Source: UBA1715 sp964346725 (GTDB taxonomy: Bacteria; Bacteroidota; Bacteroidia; Bacteroidales; UBA1715). Taken from it: DNA of 64,000 bases. Below the pieces are notes generated by a model. It was not told the DNA's origin. It saw only the letters and a program-made list of their open reading frames with translations, and did not search any database. How positions within the stretch are numbered: position 1 is the stretch's first letter; the number at the start of each line of letters is the position of its first letter. Location of the stretch: the NCBI GenBank assembly GCA_964346725.1, contig CAYFVM010000004.1, forward strand, positions 1-64,000. The letters run 5' to 3'. This document shows positions 40,064 through 49,441 of the stretch, one piece after another. The translations under genes and the position numbers were made by a program.

Positions 40064-41785
40064 CTACTTTATGTACTTCTTTTTAAGAAATTCGGTACAA
40101 TCTTGAAATGTTTCAAATGTATTTTCTTCGGGAACAAGTTCTGGAATCACCCTCATCTTAGTTAGCATATACTTTGGCTGCGGTTGAATAATTGTCATTA
40201 ATACCGTTTTGCCTCTTGCTTGTAAATCATTAATAGCAGTTTCCATAGCATACAAACCAGATTGGTCCATAAACGAAACTCGTTTCATACGTATAATTAC
40301 CGTCTCAGCACAATCAGGGACAGACTGCATTACATTTTGAAAGCCTGCTATAGATCCGAAAAATATTGGGCCATCCAGACGCTGAACATATACTTTGTGA
40401 CGAATTTCATCAGGAAAGCCCGATTCATCATCCCATGGGGATTCTTTATCAAATGATGAAAATTCTCCAGCAGAATAATCTCCTTCAACCAAGTCACTCA
40501 TGCGTTTCATAAACAATACACAAGCTATTACCATACCTATTCCAACGGCGGTTAACAAGTCTACAAATACTGTTGTTAAAAGCACAACAAGCAACACAAA
40601 AGCATCGGCCTTTGGTATCTTTAGTAAATCTTTAAATCCTTTAAAATCAATAATGCCCCAACCTACAGTGATTAAGATTCCTGCCAAAACAGAAAGAGGA
40701 ACATAACGAACTATTGAACCAAGTCCTAACAATATTGCTAAAAGGAATACGGAATGAACCATTCCGGAAATTTGCGTTCTACCACCAGTTTTTACGTTTA
40801 CAACTGTTCGCATTGTTGCTCCTGCACCCACAATACCACAAAACAATGAAGCTGTAAAGTTCCCTATACCTTGTCCAATTAATTCCTGATTGCTATTGTG
40901 TTTCGTTTTGGTAATATTATCAGCCACTACGGAAGTTAACAAGGTGTCTATTGAACCAAGCCCTGCCAATGTTAATCCCGGTATTACAGATGCTTTAATT
41001 ATTGTTCCCCAATCTACTGAAGACAAATCTATACCATCTTTAACGAAGAATGGTGTTGGGAAACCCGAAGGAATTTCACCGATTATAGGGAAACCTTCGC
41101 CTACAAATAGAGAAATAACCGTCATAATAATCAAAGCTACCAATGTTGACGGAATTTTTTGAGTTAGCAGTGGGAACAATTGAATAATCGCTATGGTACC
41201 TATACCCATTAAAAGTGCAGTCAATGAAATTCCATTCGAAATTCGTTCCGGAAATTCCATAATCATATCTATAACAAGTAACGGCGATTTAAGACCAATC
41301 AATGGATAAATTTGTTGAAAAATAATTATGATACCAATACCACTCATGAAGCCTGAAAGTACAGGATACGGGATATAACGAATATATTTGCCTATCTTGC
41401 ATATGCCAAATAATATTTGGAAAAGTCCACAGAAGAACCCTGCAAAGGACATTGACAACAAAATAGTTCCAATTACTGACTCAAATGGAATTCCTTGTGA
41501 CTGTATAGTAACCCATATGCCCGAAACGAGCGAAGCGGTTATTACCGTCATAGGACCGGTTGGCCCACTAATTTGTGAATGTGTGCCACCAAAAAGTGCT
41601 GCAAAAAAACCTAACATAGTTGCACCAACCAAACCTACCAAAGCTCCAACAGCACTTGCACTAGGATGATCTATGCCACCAAATGCTTGAATACCAAAAG
41701 CCAATGCCAAAGGCAACGCTACGATTCCGGCAGTGATGCCACCGAACAAGTCGCCTTTCAAATTACGTGTAGATATAAAACTCAT
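40064..41785 (-). CDS. SulP/SLC26 family anion transporter with STAS domain
   Basis: 573 residues. The N-terminal 430 residues hold about 10-14 membrane segments, beginning with the family motif 'GITAGIVALPLALAFGI' and including 'GPTGPMTVI' and 'GGIDHPSASAVGA'. The C-terminal part (about 450-570) is a STAS domain ('VYVQRLDGPIFFGSIAGFQ', 'VSFMDQSGLYAME'). SulP members carry sulfate, bicarbonate or other anions in symport or exchange. The substrate cannot be told from sequence, and no sulfate-assimilation or carbonic anhydrase gene lies beside it. A nine-base C tract on its coding strand lies 32-40 bases before the start codon. Confidence 0.92.
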   Translation of the reverse strand: MSFISTRNLKGDLFGGITAGIVALPLALAFGIQAFGGIDHPSASAVGALVGLVGATMLGFFAALFGGTHSQISGPTGPMTVITASLVSGIWVTIQSQGIPFESVIGTILLSMSFAGFFCGLFQILFGICKIGKYIRYIPYPVLSGFMSGIGIIIIFQQIYPLIGLKSPLLVIDMIMEFPERISNGISLTALLMGIGTIAIIQLFPLLTQKIPSTLVALIIMTVISLFVGEGFPIIGEIPSGFPTPFFVKDGIDLSSVDWGTIIKASVIPGLTLAGLGSIDTLLTSVVADNITKTKHNSNQELIGQGIGNFTASLFCGIVGAGATMRTVVNVKTGGRTQISGMVHSVFLLAILLGLGSIVRYVPLSVLAGILITVGWGIIDFKGFKDLLKIPKADAFVLLVVLLTTVFVDLLTAVGIGMVIACVLFMKRMSDLVEGDYSAGEFSSFDKESPWDDESGFPDEIRHKVYVQRLDGPIFFGSIAGFQNVMQSVPDCAETVIIRMKRVSFMDQSGLYAMETAINDLQARGKTVLMTIIQPQPKYMLTKMRVIPELVPEENTFETFQDCTEFLKKKYIK

Positions 41786-41816
41786 TATTATTATATATTG
41801 ATTCCGAATTAATACC

Positions 41817-41825
41817 GGGGGGGGG
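41817..41825. repeat. G9 homopolymer tract inside a short inverted repeat, upstream of sulP
   Basis: Nine G in a row, flanked so that ATACC and GGTAT form a 5-base inverted repeat around seven G. A G9 run is striking in AT-rich sequence and lies 32 bases upstream of the sulP start codon, in its leader or promoter. Confidence 0.9.
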
Positions 41826-42209
41826 TATATAACCTCTCTCGGAAGTTTTTACTTTTTTTTTAAAAGCGTGCAAACATACGCATTTTTATCTATTTACAAA
41901 AAATTGAGAGCAAAAGTTCTGCGCAGCACTGTTTGTAAAGAAATAAAAGAGATTTAATCATATGCATATTCTCAGTTTTTGCATGGGAAATTTTATACTT
42001 TTATAACAACATGGACATTTAGCAATGAGCAAAACAAAGAAATGACAGCTATTTTAGAGCAGATTTTTGAGGATGTGTTTTTATATCGTTTTAGATAAAA
42101 TAAACATGCTCAAGAGATCATATAAAAGATTGATAATCTAATTATAAAATAACGCCAAAAAAAAACTTTTTTAATTCCAACTAACACTGCTACACCACGC
42201 AAATTTTTA

Positions 42210-42217
42210 TACATTTG
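42210..42217 (+). promoter_or_regulatory. Candidate -7 box for lepA
   Basis: TACATTTG fits TAnnTTTG, 18 bases before the lepA ATG. No clear -33 element. Confidence 0.45.
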
Positions 42218-42235
42218 CTGGCAAAATAAGTTTGC

Positions 42236-44026
42236 ATGGAATACATTCGTAATTTCTGTATTATAGCACATATTGATCACGGCAAAAGCACACTGGCAGA
42301 CCGTTTACTTGAGTCTACCAATACTGTGTCTTCTCGCGATGCGCAAAACCAAATTCTTGACAACATGGATTTGGAACGCGAACGTGGTATTACCATTAAG
42401 AGTCATGCCATACAAATGGACTATCTCTATAAAGGACAGAAATACGTACTCAATCTTATTGACACTCCAGGACACGTTGACTTTTCATACGAGGTGTCGC
42501 GTTCCATTGCAGCATGCGAAGGCGCGCTGCTTATTGTTGATGCTACACAAGGTATTCAGGCTCAAACAATTTCAAACCTTTATTTAGCAATAGAAAATAA
42601 TCTTGAGATTATTCCTGTGCTCAACAAAATGGATTTGCCTAGTGCCATGCCTGAAGAGGTAAAAGACCAAATTGTAGAACTCATTGGATGCAAACGCGAA
42701 GATATACTTGAAGCAAGCGGAAAAACAGGTCTAGGAATAGAAAAACTGCTCGAGACAATTGTTGAAAGAATCCCAGCGCCAAAAGGCGATAACAACGCTC
42801 CGCTCCAAGCTCTCATTTTTGACTCGGTTTTCAATCCCTTCCGTGGCATTATTGCATACTACAAGATTATTAATGGTGAAATTCACACCAACGATCTTGT
42901 AAAATTCATCAATACAAAGAAAGAATACGAAGCACTCGAAGTTGGTGTGTTGCGACTCAATATGGAACCCCGTTCAGTAGTAAAAACCGGAGATGTTGGT
43001 TACATTATTTCTGGAATCAAAACCGCTCGAGAAGTTCGCGTGGGCGATACTATAACTCATCGCAACAATCCATGTCAGAATGCTATTGAAGGCTTTGAGG
43101 AAGTCAAACCAATGGTGTTTGCTGGTATTTATCCTATTGATACTGAGGATTACGAACCACTACGCACAGCAATGGAGAAACTCCAACTCAACGATGCCTC
43201 ACTTACATTCTCAAAAGAATCATCGGCGGCGCTAGGTTTTGGATTTCGATGCGGTTTCTTAGGCTTGCTTCACATGGAAATTGTGCAAGAACGCCTTGAT
43301 CGCGAGTTCAGCATGAGTGTAATCACTACTACTCCTAACGTATCGTACTATTGCTACACGAAAAAAAACGAGAAAATTATCGTAAACAACCCGATTGATT
43401 TACCCGAACCGAGCAAGATTGATTATATAGAAGAACCATACATTGCCGCACAAATAATCACCAATGCCGAATTTATAGGTCCGATTATGAAGTTGTGCAT
43501 AGACAAACGCGGTATTCTCAAAAATCAAACATACCTAACTGGAAATCGTGTGGAAATTAACTTTGAAATGCCACTTGGCGAAATTGTGTTCGACTTTTAC
43601 GACCGTCTCAAGAGTATTTCTAAAGGCTACGCTTCGTTTGATTATCATATCATTGACTATCGTGAATCTAGCTTGGCCAAACTAGACATTCTTCTCAACG
43701 GAGACCCCGTAGATGCATTGTCGGCATTGATACATCAAAGCAATGCATACGATTTTGGCAAACGTATTTGTGAAAAGCTGAAAGAAATTATTCCGCGTCA
43801 GCAATTTGATGTGGCAATACAAGCGACTATCGGAGCAAAAATTATTGCTCGCGAAACCATAAAAGCAGTACGCAAAGATGTGACCGCAAAATGTTATGGT
43901 GGCGATATATCACGTAAGCGTAAATTGCTTGAGAAACAAAAAGAAGGGAAAAAACGAATGAAACAAATTGGGAACGTAGAAATTCCGCAAAAAGCTTTCC
44001 TGGCTGTTCTCAAACTTAATGAATAA
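42236..44026 (+). CDS. lepA: Elongation factor 4 (LepA)
   Basis: A 596-residue ribosome-associated GTPase that back-translocates or rescues stalled ribosomes. G1 'AHIDHGKSTLADRLL', switch 'ERERGITIKSHA', G3 'DTPGHVDF' and G4 'NKMDLP' are present, as is the LepA-specific C-terminal domain ('KCYGGDISRKRKLLEKQKEGKKRM'). Full length. maeB follows 12 bases later, so the two are probably co-transcribed. Confidence 0.97.
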   Translation: MEYIRNFCIIAHIDHGKSTLADRLLESTNTVSSRDAQNQILDNMDLERERGITIKSHAIQMDYLYKGQKYVLNLIDTPGHVDFSYEVSRSIAACEGALLIVDATQGIQAQTISNLYLAIENNLEIIPVLNKMDLPSAMPEEVKDQIVELIGCKREDILEASGKTGLGIEKLLETIVERIPAPKGDNNAPLQALIFDSVFNPFRGIIAYYKIINGEIHTNDLVKFINTKKEYEALEVGVLRLNMEPRSVVKTGDVGYIISGIKTAREVRVGDTITHRNNPCQNAIEGFEEVKPMVFAGIYPIDTEDYEPLRTAMEKLQLNDASLTFSKESSAALGFGFRCGFLGLLHMEIVQERLDREFSMSVITTTPNVSYYCYTKKNEKIIVNNPIDLPEPSKIDYIEEPYIAAQIITNAEFIGPIMKLCIDKRGILKNQTYLTGNRVEINFEMPLGEIVFDFYDRLKSISKGYASFDYHIIDYRESSLAKLDILLNGDPVDALSALIHQSNAYDFGKRICEKLKEIIPRQQFDVAIQATIGAKIIARETIKAVRKDVTAKCYGGDISRKRKLLEKQKEGKKRMKQIGNVEIPQKAFLAVLKLNE

Positions 44027-44038
44027 TAACACAAAATT

Positions 44039-46339
44039 ATGGCAAAAATAACAAAAGAGGCTGCTCTCCTCTATCACTCACAGGGAAGACCGGGGAAAAT
44101 TGAGGTTGTCCCGACGAAACCATATCGTACACAAAAAGATTTATCGTTGGCTTATTCACCAGGTGTGGCGGAACCTTGTTTGGAAATTCAAAAAGATCCT
44201 AACGATGCTTACAAATATACCGATAAAGGAAACTTGGTAGCGGTAATAAGTAATGGCACAGCCGTACTTGGCTTGGGTGATATTGGTGCCTTGAGTGGAA
44301 AACCAGTTATGGAAGGAAAAGGATTACTTTTCAAAATCTATGGTGGTATTGACGTTTTTGACATTGAAGTAGACGAAAAAGACCCTGAAAAATTCATACA
44401 AGCGGTAAAAGCTATCGCTCCTACATTTGGAGGTATCAATCTTGAAGATATCAAAGCTCCTGAGTGTTTTGAAATTGAACGTCGTTTGAAAGAAGAACTT
44501 GACATTCCTGTAATGCACGATGACCAACACGGAACAGCAATTATTTCATCAGCCGGATTGATCAACGCATTGGAAGTTAACGGCAAAAAAATTGACCAAG
44601 TAAAAATAGTTGTAAATGGTGCAGGAGCTGCAGCAATTAGCTGTACAAAACTATATGTTTCACTTGGTGCAAAGATTGAAAATATTGTAATGCTTGACAG
44701 TAAGGGAGTTATAGGCAAAGACCGCGAAAACCTTTCTGAACAAAAAGCTGTATTTGCAACCTCTAGAACTGATATTCACACATTGGAAGAAGCTGTTCGT
44801 GGCGCAGATGTTTTCTTAGGATTATCAAAAGGAAACGTGTTGACACAAGAAATGATTTGTTCAATGGCAAAAGATCCAATAGTATTTGCGTTAGCTAATC
44901 CGGTACCGGAAATTACCTACGAAGATGCTATGGCTTCTCGCCCCGATGTATTGATGTCAACCGGGCGTAGTGATTATCCTAACCAAATCAACAACGTTAT
45001 TGGATTTCCTTACATTTTTAGAGGTGCACTTGACGTAGCTGCTACAGCTATCAACGAGGAAATGAAACTCGCTGCCGTTAAAGCTATCGCTAATTTGGCA
45101 AAACAACCGGTTCCTGATGTTGTAAACGAAGTTTACCATGTAAATAACTTCACATTTGGAAAAGATTATTTCATTCCAAAACCAGTTGACCCACGTTTGA
45201 TTACTGAAGTTTCTACTGCTGTTGCACAAGCAGCTATCAAATCGGGTGTTGCACGTAAAACCATCACCGATTGGGATGCATACAAACGTCGCCTTCGTGA
45301 ACTTATGGGATACGAAACTAAATTCTCACGCCAATTAATGGACACGGCACGCACCGATCCACAAAGAGTTGTATTCGCAGAAGGTATTCACCCAACTATG
45401 CTTAAAGCTGCTATTGAAGCAAAAAGCGAAGGACTTTGTTATCCGGTTTTGCTTGGAAATACAGAAAAAATCAACAAGTTGGCTGAAGAATTGGACCTCA
45501 ACCTTGATGGAATTGAAATCGTTAACCACCGCGAAGACAAAGAAGCAGACCGTCGCGAGCGTTTCGCTAAAATGTTTGTAGAAAAACGTCAACGCCAAGG
45601 AGTTACTCTTGCAGAGGCAAACGACAAAATGTTTGACCGCAACTATTTTGGTATGATGATGGTAGAAACCGGCGAAGCTGGTGCTTGTATTACGGGCGTA
45701 TATTCAAAATATCGCGATACCATAAAAATTGCGAAAGATGTTATTGGCCTTCGCGAAGGATTCAATCACTTTGGCACAATGCATATTGTGAACTCAGAAC
45801 AAGGAACATTCTTCTTTGCCGACACACTTATCAATCGTCACCCTGACTGTGAAACATTGGTTGATACTGCAAAATTGGCTGCCGATGCTGTTAAATTCTT
45901 TAACAAAACTCCGGTAGTAGCTATGGTGTCATACTCAAACTTTGGTTCTGACGAAGTTGGAAGCCCTGCTATTGTTCACCAAGCTGTAGAAATTGTACAC
46001 AGAGATCGCCCAGAACTTAGCATAGATGGTGAAATGCAGATTAACTTTGCCATAAACGATGAATTGCGAGACAAAACATTCCCATTCAACCGTTTGAAAG
46101 GACAAGTAGTTAATACTTTGATTTTCCCTAATTTGAGTAGCGCAAATTCAAGTTACAAATTGCTTGCTTCAATGAACAACAAAAACGTTGAAATCATCGG
46201 CCCTATCCAAATGGGATTGAACAAACCTATTCATTTTGCCGATTTTGAAGATAGTGTTCCAAGCATTCTCAACATTGTTGCAGTAGCTGTAATTGATGCA
46301 ATTGTAGAAAAGAAGAAACTTCAGAACTCTCAACTATAG
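44039..46339 (+). CDS. maeB: NADP-dependent malic enzyme with phosphotransacetylase-like domain
   Basis: 766 residues. The N-terminal 420 carry the malic enzyme domain ('LAYSPGVAEPCLEI', catalytic region 'MPVMHDDQHGTAII'-like 'DIPVMHDDQHGTAI', nucleotide loop 'VVNGAGAAAISC') that converts malate to pyruvate with NADP reduction. The C-terminal 330 residues are a phosphate acetyltransferase-like domain, regulatory rather than catalytic in MaeB. Standard length for the fused form. The stop codon lies inside an inverted repeat, and a strong terminator follows 29 bases later. Confidence 0.95.
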   Translation: MAKITKEAALLYHSQGRPGKIEVVPTKPYRTQKDLSLAYSPGVAEPCLEIQKDPNDAYKYTDKGNLVAVISNGTAVLGLGDIGALSGKPVMEGKGLLFKIYGGIDVFDIEVDEKDPEKFIQAVKAIAPTFGGINLEDIKAPECFEIERRLKEELDIPVMHDDQHGTAIISSAGLINALEVNGKKIDQVKIVVNGAGAAAISCTKLYVSLGAKIENIVMLDSKGVIGKDRENLSEQKAVFATSRTDIHTLEEAVRGADVFLGLSKGNVLTQEMICSMAKDPIVFALANPVPEITYEDAMASRPDVLMSTGRSDYPNQINNVIGFPYIFRGALDVAATAINEEMKLAAVKAIANLAKQPVPDVVNEVYHVNNFTFGKDYFIPKPVDPRLITEVSTAVAQAAIKSGVARKTITDWDAYKRRLRELMGYETKFSRQLMDTARTDPQRVVFAEGIHPTMLKAAIEAKSEGLCYPVLLGNTEKINKLAEELDLNLDGIEIVNHREDKEADRRERFAKMFVEKRQRQGVTLAEANDKMFDRNYFGMMMVETGEAGACITGVYSKYRDTIKIAKDVIGLREGFNHFGTMHIVNSEQGTFFFADTLINRHPDCETLVDTAKLAADAVKFFNKTPVVAMVSYSNFGSDEVGSPAIVHQAVEIVHRDRPELSIDGEMQINFAINDELRDKTFPFNRLKGQVVNTLIFPNLSSANSSYKLLASMNNKNVEIIGPIQMGLNKPIHFADFEDSVPSILNIVAVAVIDAIVEKKKLQNSQL

Positions 46340-46358
46340 TGTAAAATCTACACTATAG
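46334..46358. repeat. Inverted repeat spanning the maeB stop codon
   Basis: CTATAGTGTA and TACACTATAG are perfect 10-base arms around a 5-base loop; the maeB TAG lies in the left arm. No T run follows, so it is more likely an mRNA 3' stabiliser or protein site than a terminator by itself. Confidence 0.7.
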
Positions 46359-46368
46359 ACCATTCTTT

Positions 46369-46409
46369 ATTCCCCCTGAGAAATACACAATTTTTCAGGG
46401 GGAATTTTT
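46369..46409 (+). terminator. Terminator of the lepA-maeB transcript
   Basis: ATTCCCCCTGA pairs perfectly with TCAGGGGGAAT (11 pairs) across a 15-base loop, followed by four more T. Confidence 0.9.
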
Positions 46410-46453
46410 GTTTATTAACCATACAAGCAAAAGAATATCAACGCAATACAAAG

Positions 46454-46483
46454 TTTGAAAATCTTTCATTGCTCATAACTTTG
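46454..46483 (+). promoter_or_regulatory. Promoter of the cobalamin riboswitch-nrdDG transcript
   Basis: TTTG (46454-46457), an 18-base spacer and TAACTTTG (46476-46483) fit the Bacteroidota consensus within one base of spacing. The riboswitch begins about 75 bases downstream. Confidence 0.65.
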
Positions 46484-46555
46484 AACATAAAATTATAACA
46501 CCAAATTCAATAATTTTTAATTTTGAAATGCATAAGTGATTGAGATATTTTCTTA

Positions 46556-46700
46556 TCAAAATTGAAAAGGGAATTTGGTGAAAATCCAAAACTATACCCG
46601 TAGCTGTGAGTTCTTACAGACATTTGCACAACCCAGTCACTGCCAATAGGTGGGAAGACGGTGCAAATTGAACAAGTCAGAAGACCTGCTTTGCATTATT
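46556..46700 (+). promoter_or_regulatory. Cobalamin (B12) riboswitch upstream of nrdDG
   Basis: The conserved blocks of the cobalamin aptamer occur in order: GGGAATTTGGTGAAAATCC, then CTATACCCGTAGCTGTGA, the B12-box region CAGTCACTGCC, AGGTGGGAAGACGGTGC, and AAGTCAGAAGACCTGC closing the core. The element lies on the same strand as nrdD, whose ATG is about 115 bases further on. The region between shows a weak hairpin but no T-rich terminator, so control is probably translational or by leader folding. When B12 is bound such switches usually turn expression off, which predicts less anaerobic reductase when B12 is plentiful. Confidence 0.95.
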
Positions 46701-46814
46701 ACCGAAATTCTCGGGCAAAAGAGTTTCCGTAAAAATGTAGAAGACCAATTTTTGGTGCAGAAATTTTAATCGCTTGACAAAATTAAATTTAGTCATTGAT
46801 AAAACTATATACTA

Positions 46815-48926
46815 ATGGGAATATCAGAAATACGTATTGTTAAGCGTGATGGTTCAAAAGAACCATTCTCTATTGAGAAAATCAAATACGCCGTGAGCAA
46901 GGCATTTTTATCAATAGGCTGTTATGCAACCGATGATGATTTGGCAGGAGTTCTTAGTCGCGTTCACATTGCCGATGGCATGAGTGTTGAAGAAATCCAA
47001 AACCAGGTAGAAGTTGCCCTTATGGCAGAACGTTACTATTCTGTGGCAAAAAGCTACATGCTGTATCGTCAGAAACACACAGAAGATCGTGAGGACCGAG
47101 AAAAACTGAATTTCCTTGTTAGTTATTGCAATGCAGAAAATGCTGCAAGTGGCTCAAAATACGATGCCAATGCCAATGTTGAAAAGAAAAACATTGCAAC
47201 TTTGATTGGTGAAATTCCAAAATCAAACTTCATTCGTTTGAACCGCCGTTTGCTCACCGATAGACTCAAAGAATTATACGGTAAAGAGTTTTCTGACAAA
47301 TACTTACATTTGCTCACAAATCACTTCATATACAAAAACGATGAAACGTCTATGGCAAACTATTGCGCATCAATTACCATGTATCCATGGTTGCTCAATG
47401 GAACCGTGTCGGTGGGAGGAAATTCAAATGCGCCTACAAACCTTAAATCGTTCTGTGGTGGTTTTGTAAATATGGTGTTCATCGTTTCCAGCATGTTGAG
47501 CGGTGCGTGCGCTACGCCCGAATTCCTTATGTACATGAACTATTTCATCGAAAAAGAATACGGCGAAGATTACTACAAACGCGCTGACGAAATTGTTGAC
47601 CTTTCAGTAAAAAAACGCACAATTAAGAAAGTGGTTGAAGACTGCTTCCAACAAGTAGTTTACTCTATCAACCAACCTTCAGGAGCACGCAATTTCCAAG
47701 CAGTGTTTTGGAATATTTCGTACTATGACAAATACTACTTCAAAAGTATTTTCGGTGAATTCTACTTCCCCGACGGTTCACAACCACATTGGGAATCTCT
47801 TTCTTGGTTGCAAAAAGCATTCATGAAATGGTTCAACAAAGAACGCACAAAAACAGTGCTTACCTTCCCTGTAGAAACCATGGCGTTGCTTACCGAAAAC
47901 GATGACGTGAAAGATACCGAATGGGGAGAATTTACCGCAGAAATGTATTCCGAAGGACATTCCTTCTTTACCTACATCAGCGACAATGCCGATTCATTGG
48001 CTTCATGCTGCCGCTTGCGCAACGAGATTCAAGACAACGGATTTAGTTACACATTGGGTGCCGGCGGTGTTTCTACCGGTTCTAAAAGTGTGCTTACCAT
48101 CAACTTGAATCGTTGTATTCAATATGCGGTAAAAAACAATATGCACTACCTCACCTATCTCGAATCTATTGTTGACACCGTTCACAAAGCACAAATCGGA
48201 TACAACGAAAACCTTAAAAATTTACAAGAAAAAGGTATGCTTCCGTTGTTCGATGCGGGATATATCAACATCAACCGCCAATATTTGACTATCGGTGTAA
48301 ATGGTATGGTTGAGGCGGCAGAGTTTTTGGGAATTGAAATTAATGACAATCCTAAATATGCAGAATTTGTACAAAATGTGCTCGGCTTGATAGAAAGATA
48401 CAACAAGAAATATCGTACGAAAGATATGATGTTTAACTGCGAAATGATTCCTGCCGAAAACGTTGGTGTAAAACACGCAAAATGGGACCGCGAAGATGGC
48501 TATACCGTTCCTCGTAATTGCTACAACTCATATTTCTATATAGTTGAAGACGAGTCTCTTAATGTGGTAGATAAATTCCGCCTTCACGGACGTAAATATA
48601 TAGCTCACCTTACCGGTGGTTCGGCTTTGCACGCTAACCTTGAAAGCCATTTAACCAAAGAGCAATATCGCCAACTCATACGCGTTGCTGCTCACGAAGG
48701 CTGTAACTATTTTACGTTCAATATTCCTAATACCGTTTGCAATGAATGTCATCACATTGACAAACGATATTTAACTGAATGTCCAGTATGCCATAGCAAA
48801 AATGTTGATTATTTGACTCGCGTTATCGGTTACATGAAACGAGTATCTAATTTCTCCGGAGACCGTCAAGAAGAAGCAAAAAAACGCTTCTACGCAAGCG
48901 AGAAACAGTTTGTTCTGGACATATAA
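46815..48926 (+). CDS. nrdD: Anaerobic ribonucleoside-triphosphate reductase (class III)
   Basis: 703 residues: an ATP-cone (about residues 5-95, 'VKRDGSKEPFSIEKIKYAVSKAF'), the glycyl-radical barrel, and the C-terminal zinc site with four cysteines (CNECHHIDKRYLTECPVCHS). The radical glycine is Gly672 in 'LTRVIGYMKRV'. It reduces NTPs to dNTPs without oxygen and needs NrdG to make its radical. The start overlaps nothing; nrdG begins on the stop codon (TAATG). The upstream cobalamin riboswitch is the notable regulator. Confidence 0.96.
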   Translation: MGISEIRIVKRDGSKEPFSIEKIKYAVSKAFLSIGCYATDDDLAGVLSRVHIADGMSVEEIQNQVEVALMAERYYSVAKSYMLYRQKHTEDREDREKLNFLVSYCNAENAASGSKYDANANVEKKNIATLIGEIPKSNFIRLNRRLLTDRLKELYGKEFSDKYLHLLTNHFIYKNDETSMANYCASITMYPWLLNGTVSVGGNSNAPTNLKSFCGGFVNMVFIVSSMLSGACATPEFLMYMNYFIEKEYGEDYYKRADEIVDLSVKKRTIKKVVEDCFQQVVYSINQPSGARNFQAVFWNISYYDKYYFKSIFGEFYFPDGSQPHWESLSWLQKAFMKWFNKERTKTVLTFPVETMALLTENDDVKDTEWGEFTAEMYSEGHSFFTYISDNADSLASCCRLRNEIQDNGFSYTLGAGGVSTGSKSVLTINLNRCIQYAVKNNMHYLTYLESIVDTVHKAQIGYNENLKNLQEKGMLPLFDAGYININRQYLTIGVNGMVEAAEFLGIEINDNPKYAEFVQNVLGLIERYNKKYRTKDMMFNCEMIPAENVGVKHAKWDREDGYTVPRNCYNSYFYIVEDESLNVVDKFRLHGRKYIAHLTGGSALHANLESHLTKEQYRQLIRVAAHEGCNYFTFNIPNTVCNECHHIDKRYLTECPVCHSKNVDYLTRVIGYMKRVSNFSGDRQEEAKKRFYASEKQFVLDI

Positions 48927-49405
48927 TGTTCAAATACTATAATTTCGATATTGTCTTTGCCGAAGTACCCGATGAGGTTACTTTGGCAATCAATATTACG
49001 AATTGCCCAAACCATTGCCCCGGCTGCCACAGCGCCCATTTGCAAGAAGACGTAGGCTCACCGCTTAATGACGACGCAATACTTGCTCTCCTTAGTTCAT
49101 ACATGCACGATGTAACGTGCATTTGCTTTATGGGTGGCGATGCCGAACCACAAGAAGTAGAACGGTTGGCGCTGTTTGCAAGAGAAAAGTTCCCTCGCAT
49201 AAAAACTGCGTGGTATTCGGGGAAACCAACTATTTCCGACAAAATCGCAATTTCTTCTTTTAACTACATTAAAATTGGCGGATATAATGCCGCGTATGGC
49301 CCACTCAACAAGCCTACAACCAATCAACGACTGTATCGAATAGAAGAAAACTGCACGGAAGATATTACCTCTCGTTTCTGGAAAAATAACTTGAATTTCT
49401 CATAA
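48926..49405 (+). CDS. nrdG: Anaerobic ribonucleotide reductase activating protein (radical SAM)
   Basis: 159 residues with the radical-SAM cluster motif Cys27-x3-Cys31-x2-Cys34 in 'NITNCPNHCPGCHS' and the following 'FMGGDAEPQEV' SAM-binding strand. It generates the glycyl radical on NrdD. Its ATG shares one base with the nrdD stop, so the pair is co-translated and shares the B12 control. Confidence 0.95.
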   Translation: MFKYYNFDIVFAEVPDEVTLAINITNCPNHCPGCHSAHLQEDVGSPLNDDAILALLSSYMHDVTCICFMGGDAEPQEVERLALFAREKFPRIKTAWYSGKPTISDKIAISSFNYIKIGGYNAAYGPLNKPTTNQRLYRIEENCTEDITSRFWKNNLNFS

Positions 49406-49441
49406 TTCTACCCTATTTTCGTTGAATAAGTTTTAAGTGGT

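Larger units (their letters stand above)
41786..42235. other. 450-base intergenic region between sulP and lepA
   Basis: AT-rich divergent upstream region. It holds the G9 tract near sulP (41817-41825) and a -7-like box for lepA (42210-42217). The middle (about 41860-42190) shows no convincing gene, RNA or repeat; one 19-codon open frame at 42042-42098 was not supported. Confidence 0.6.

Noticed and set aside
42042..42098. 19-codon frame (MTAILEQIFEDVFLYRFR) between sulP and lepA, the same length as the leu leader
   Set aside because: No promoter box, no amino-acid codon run and no terminator downstream; likely chance.
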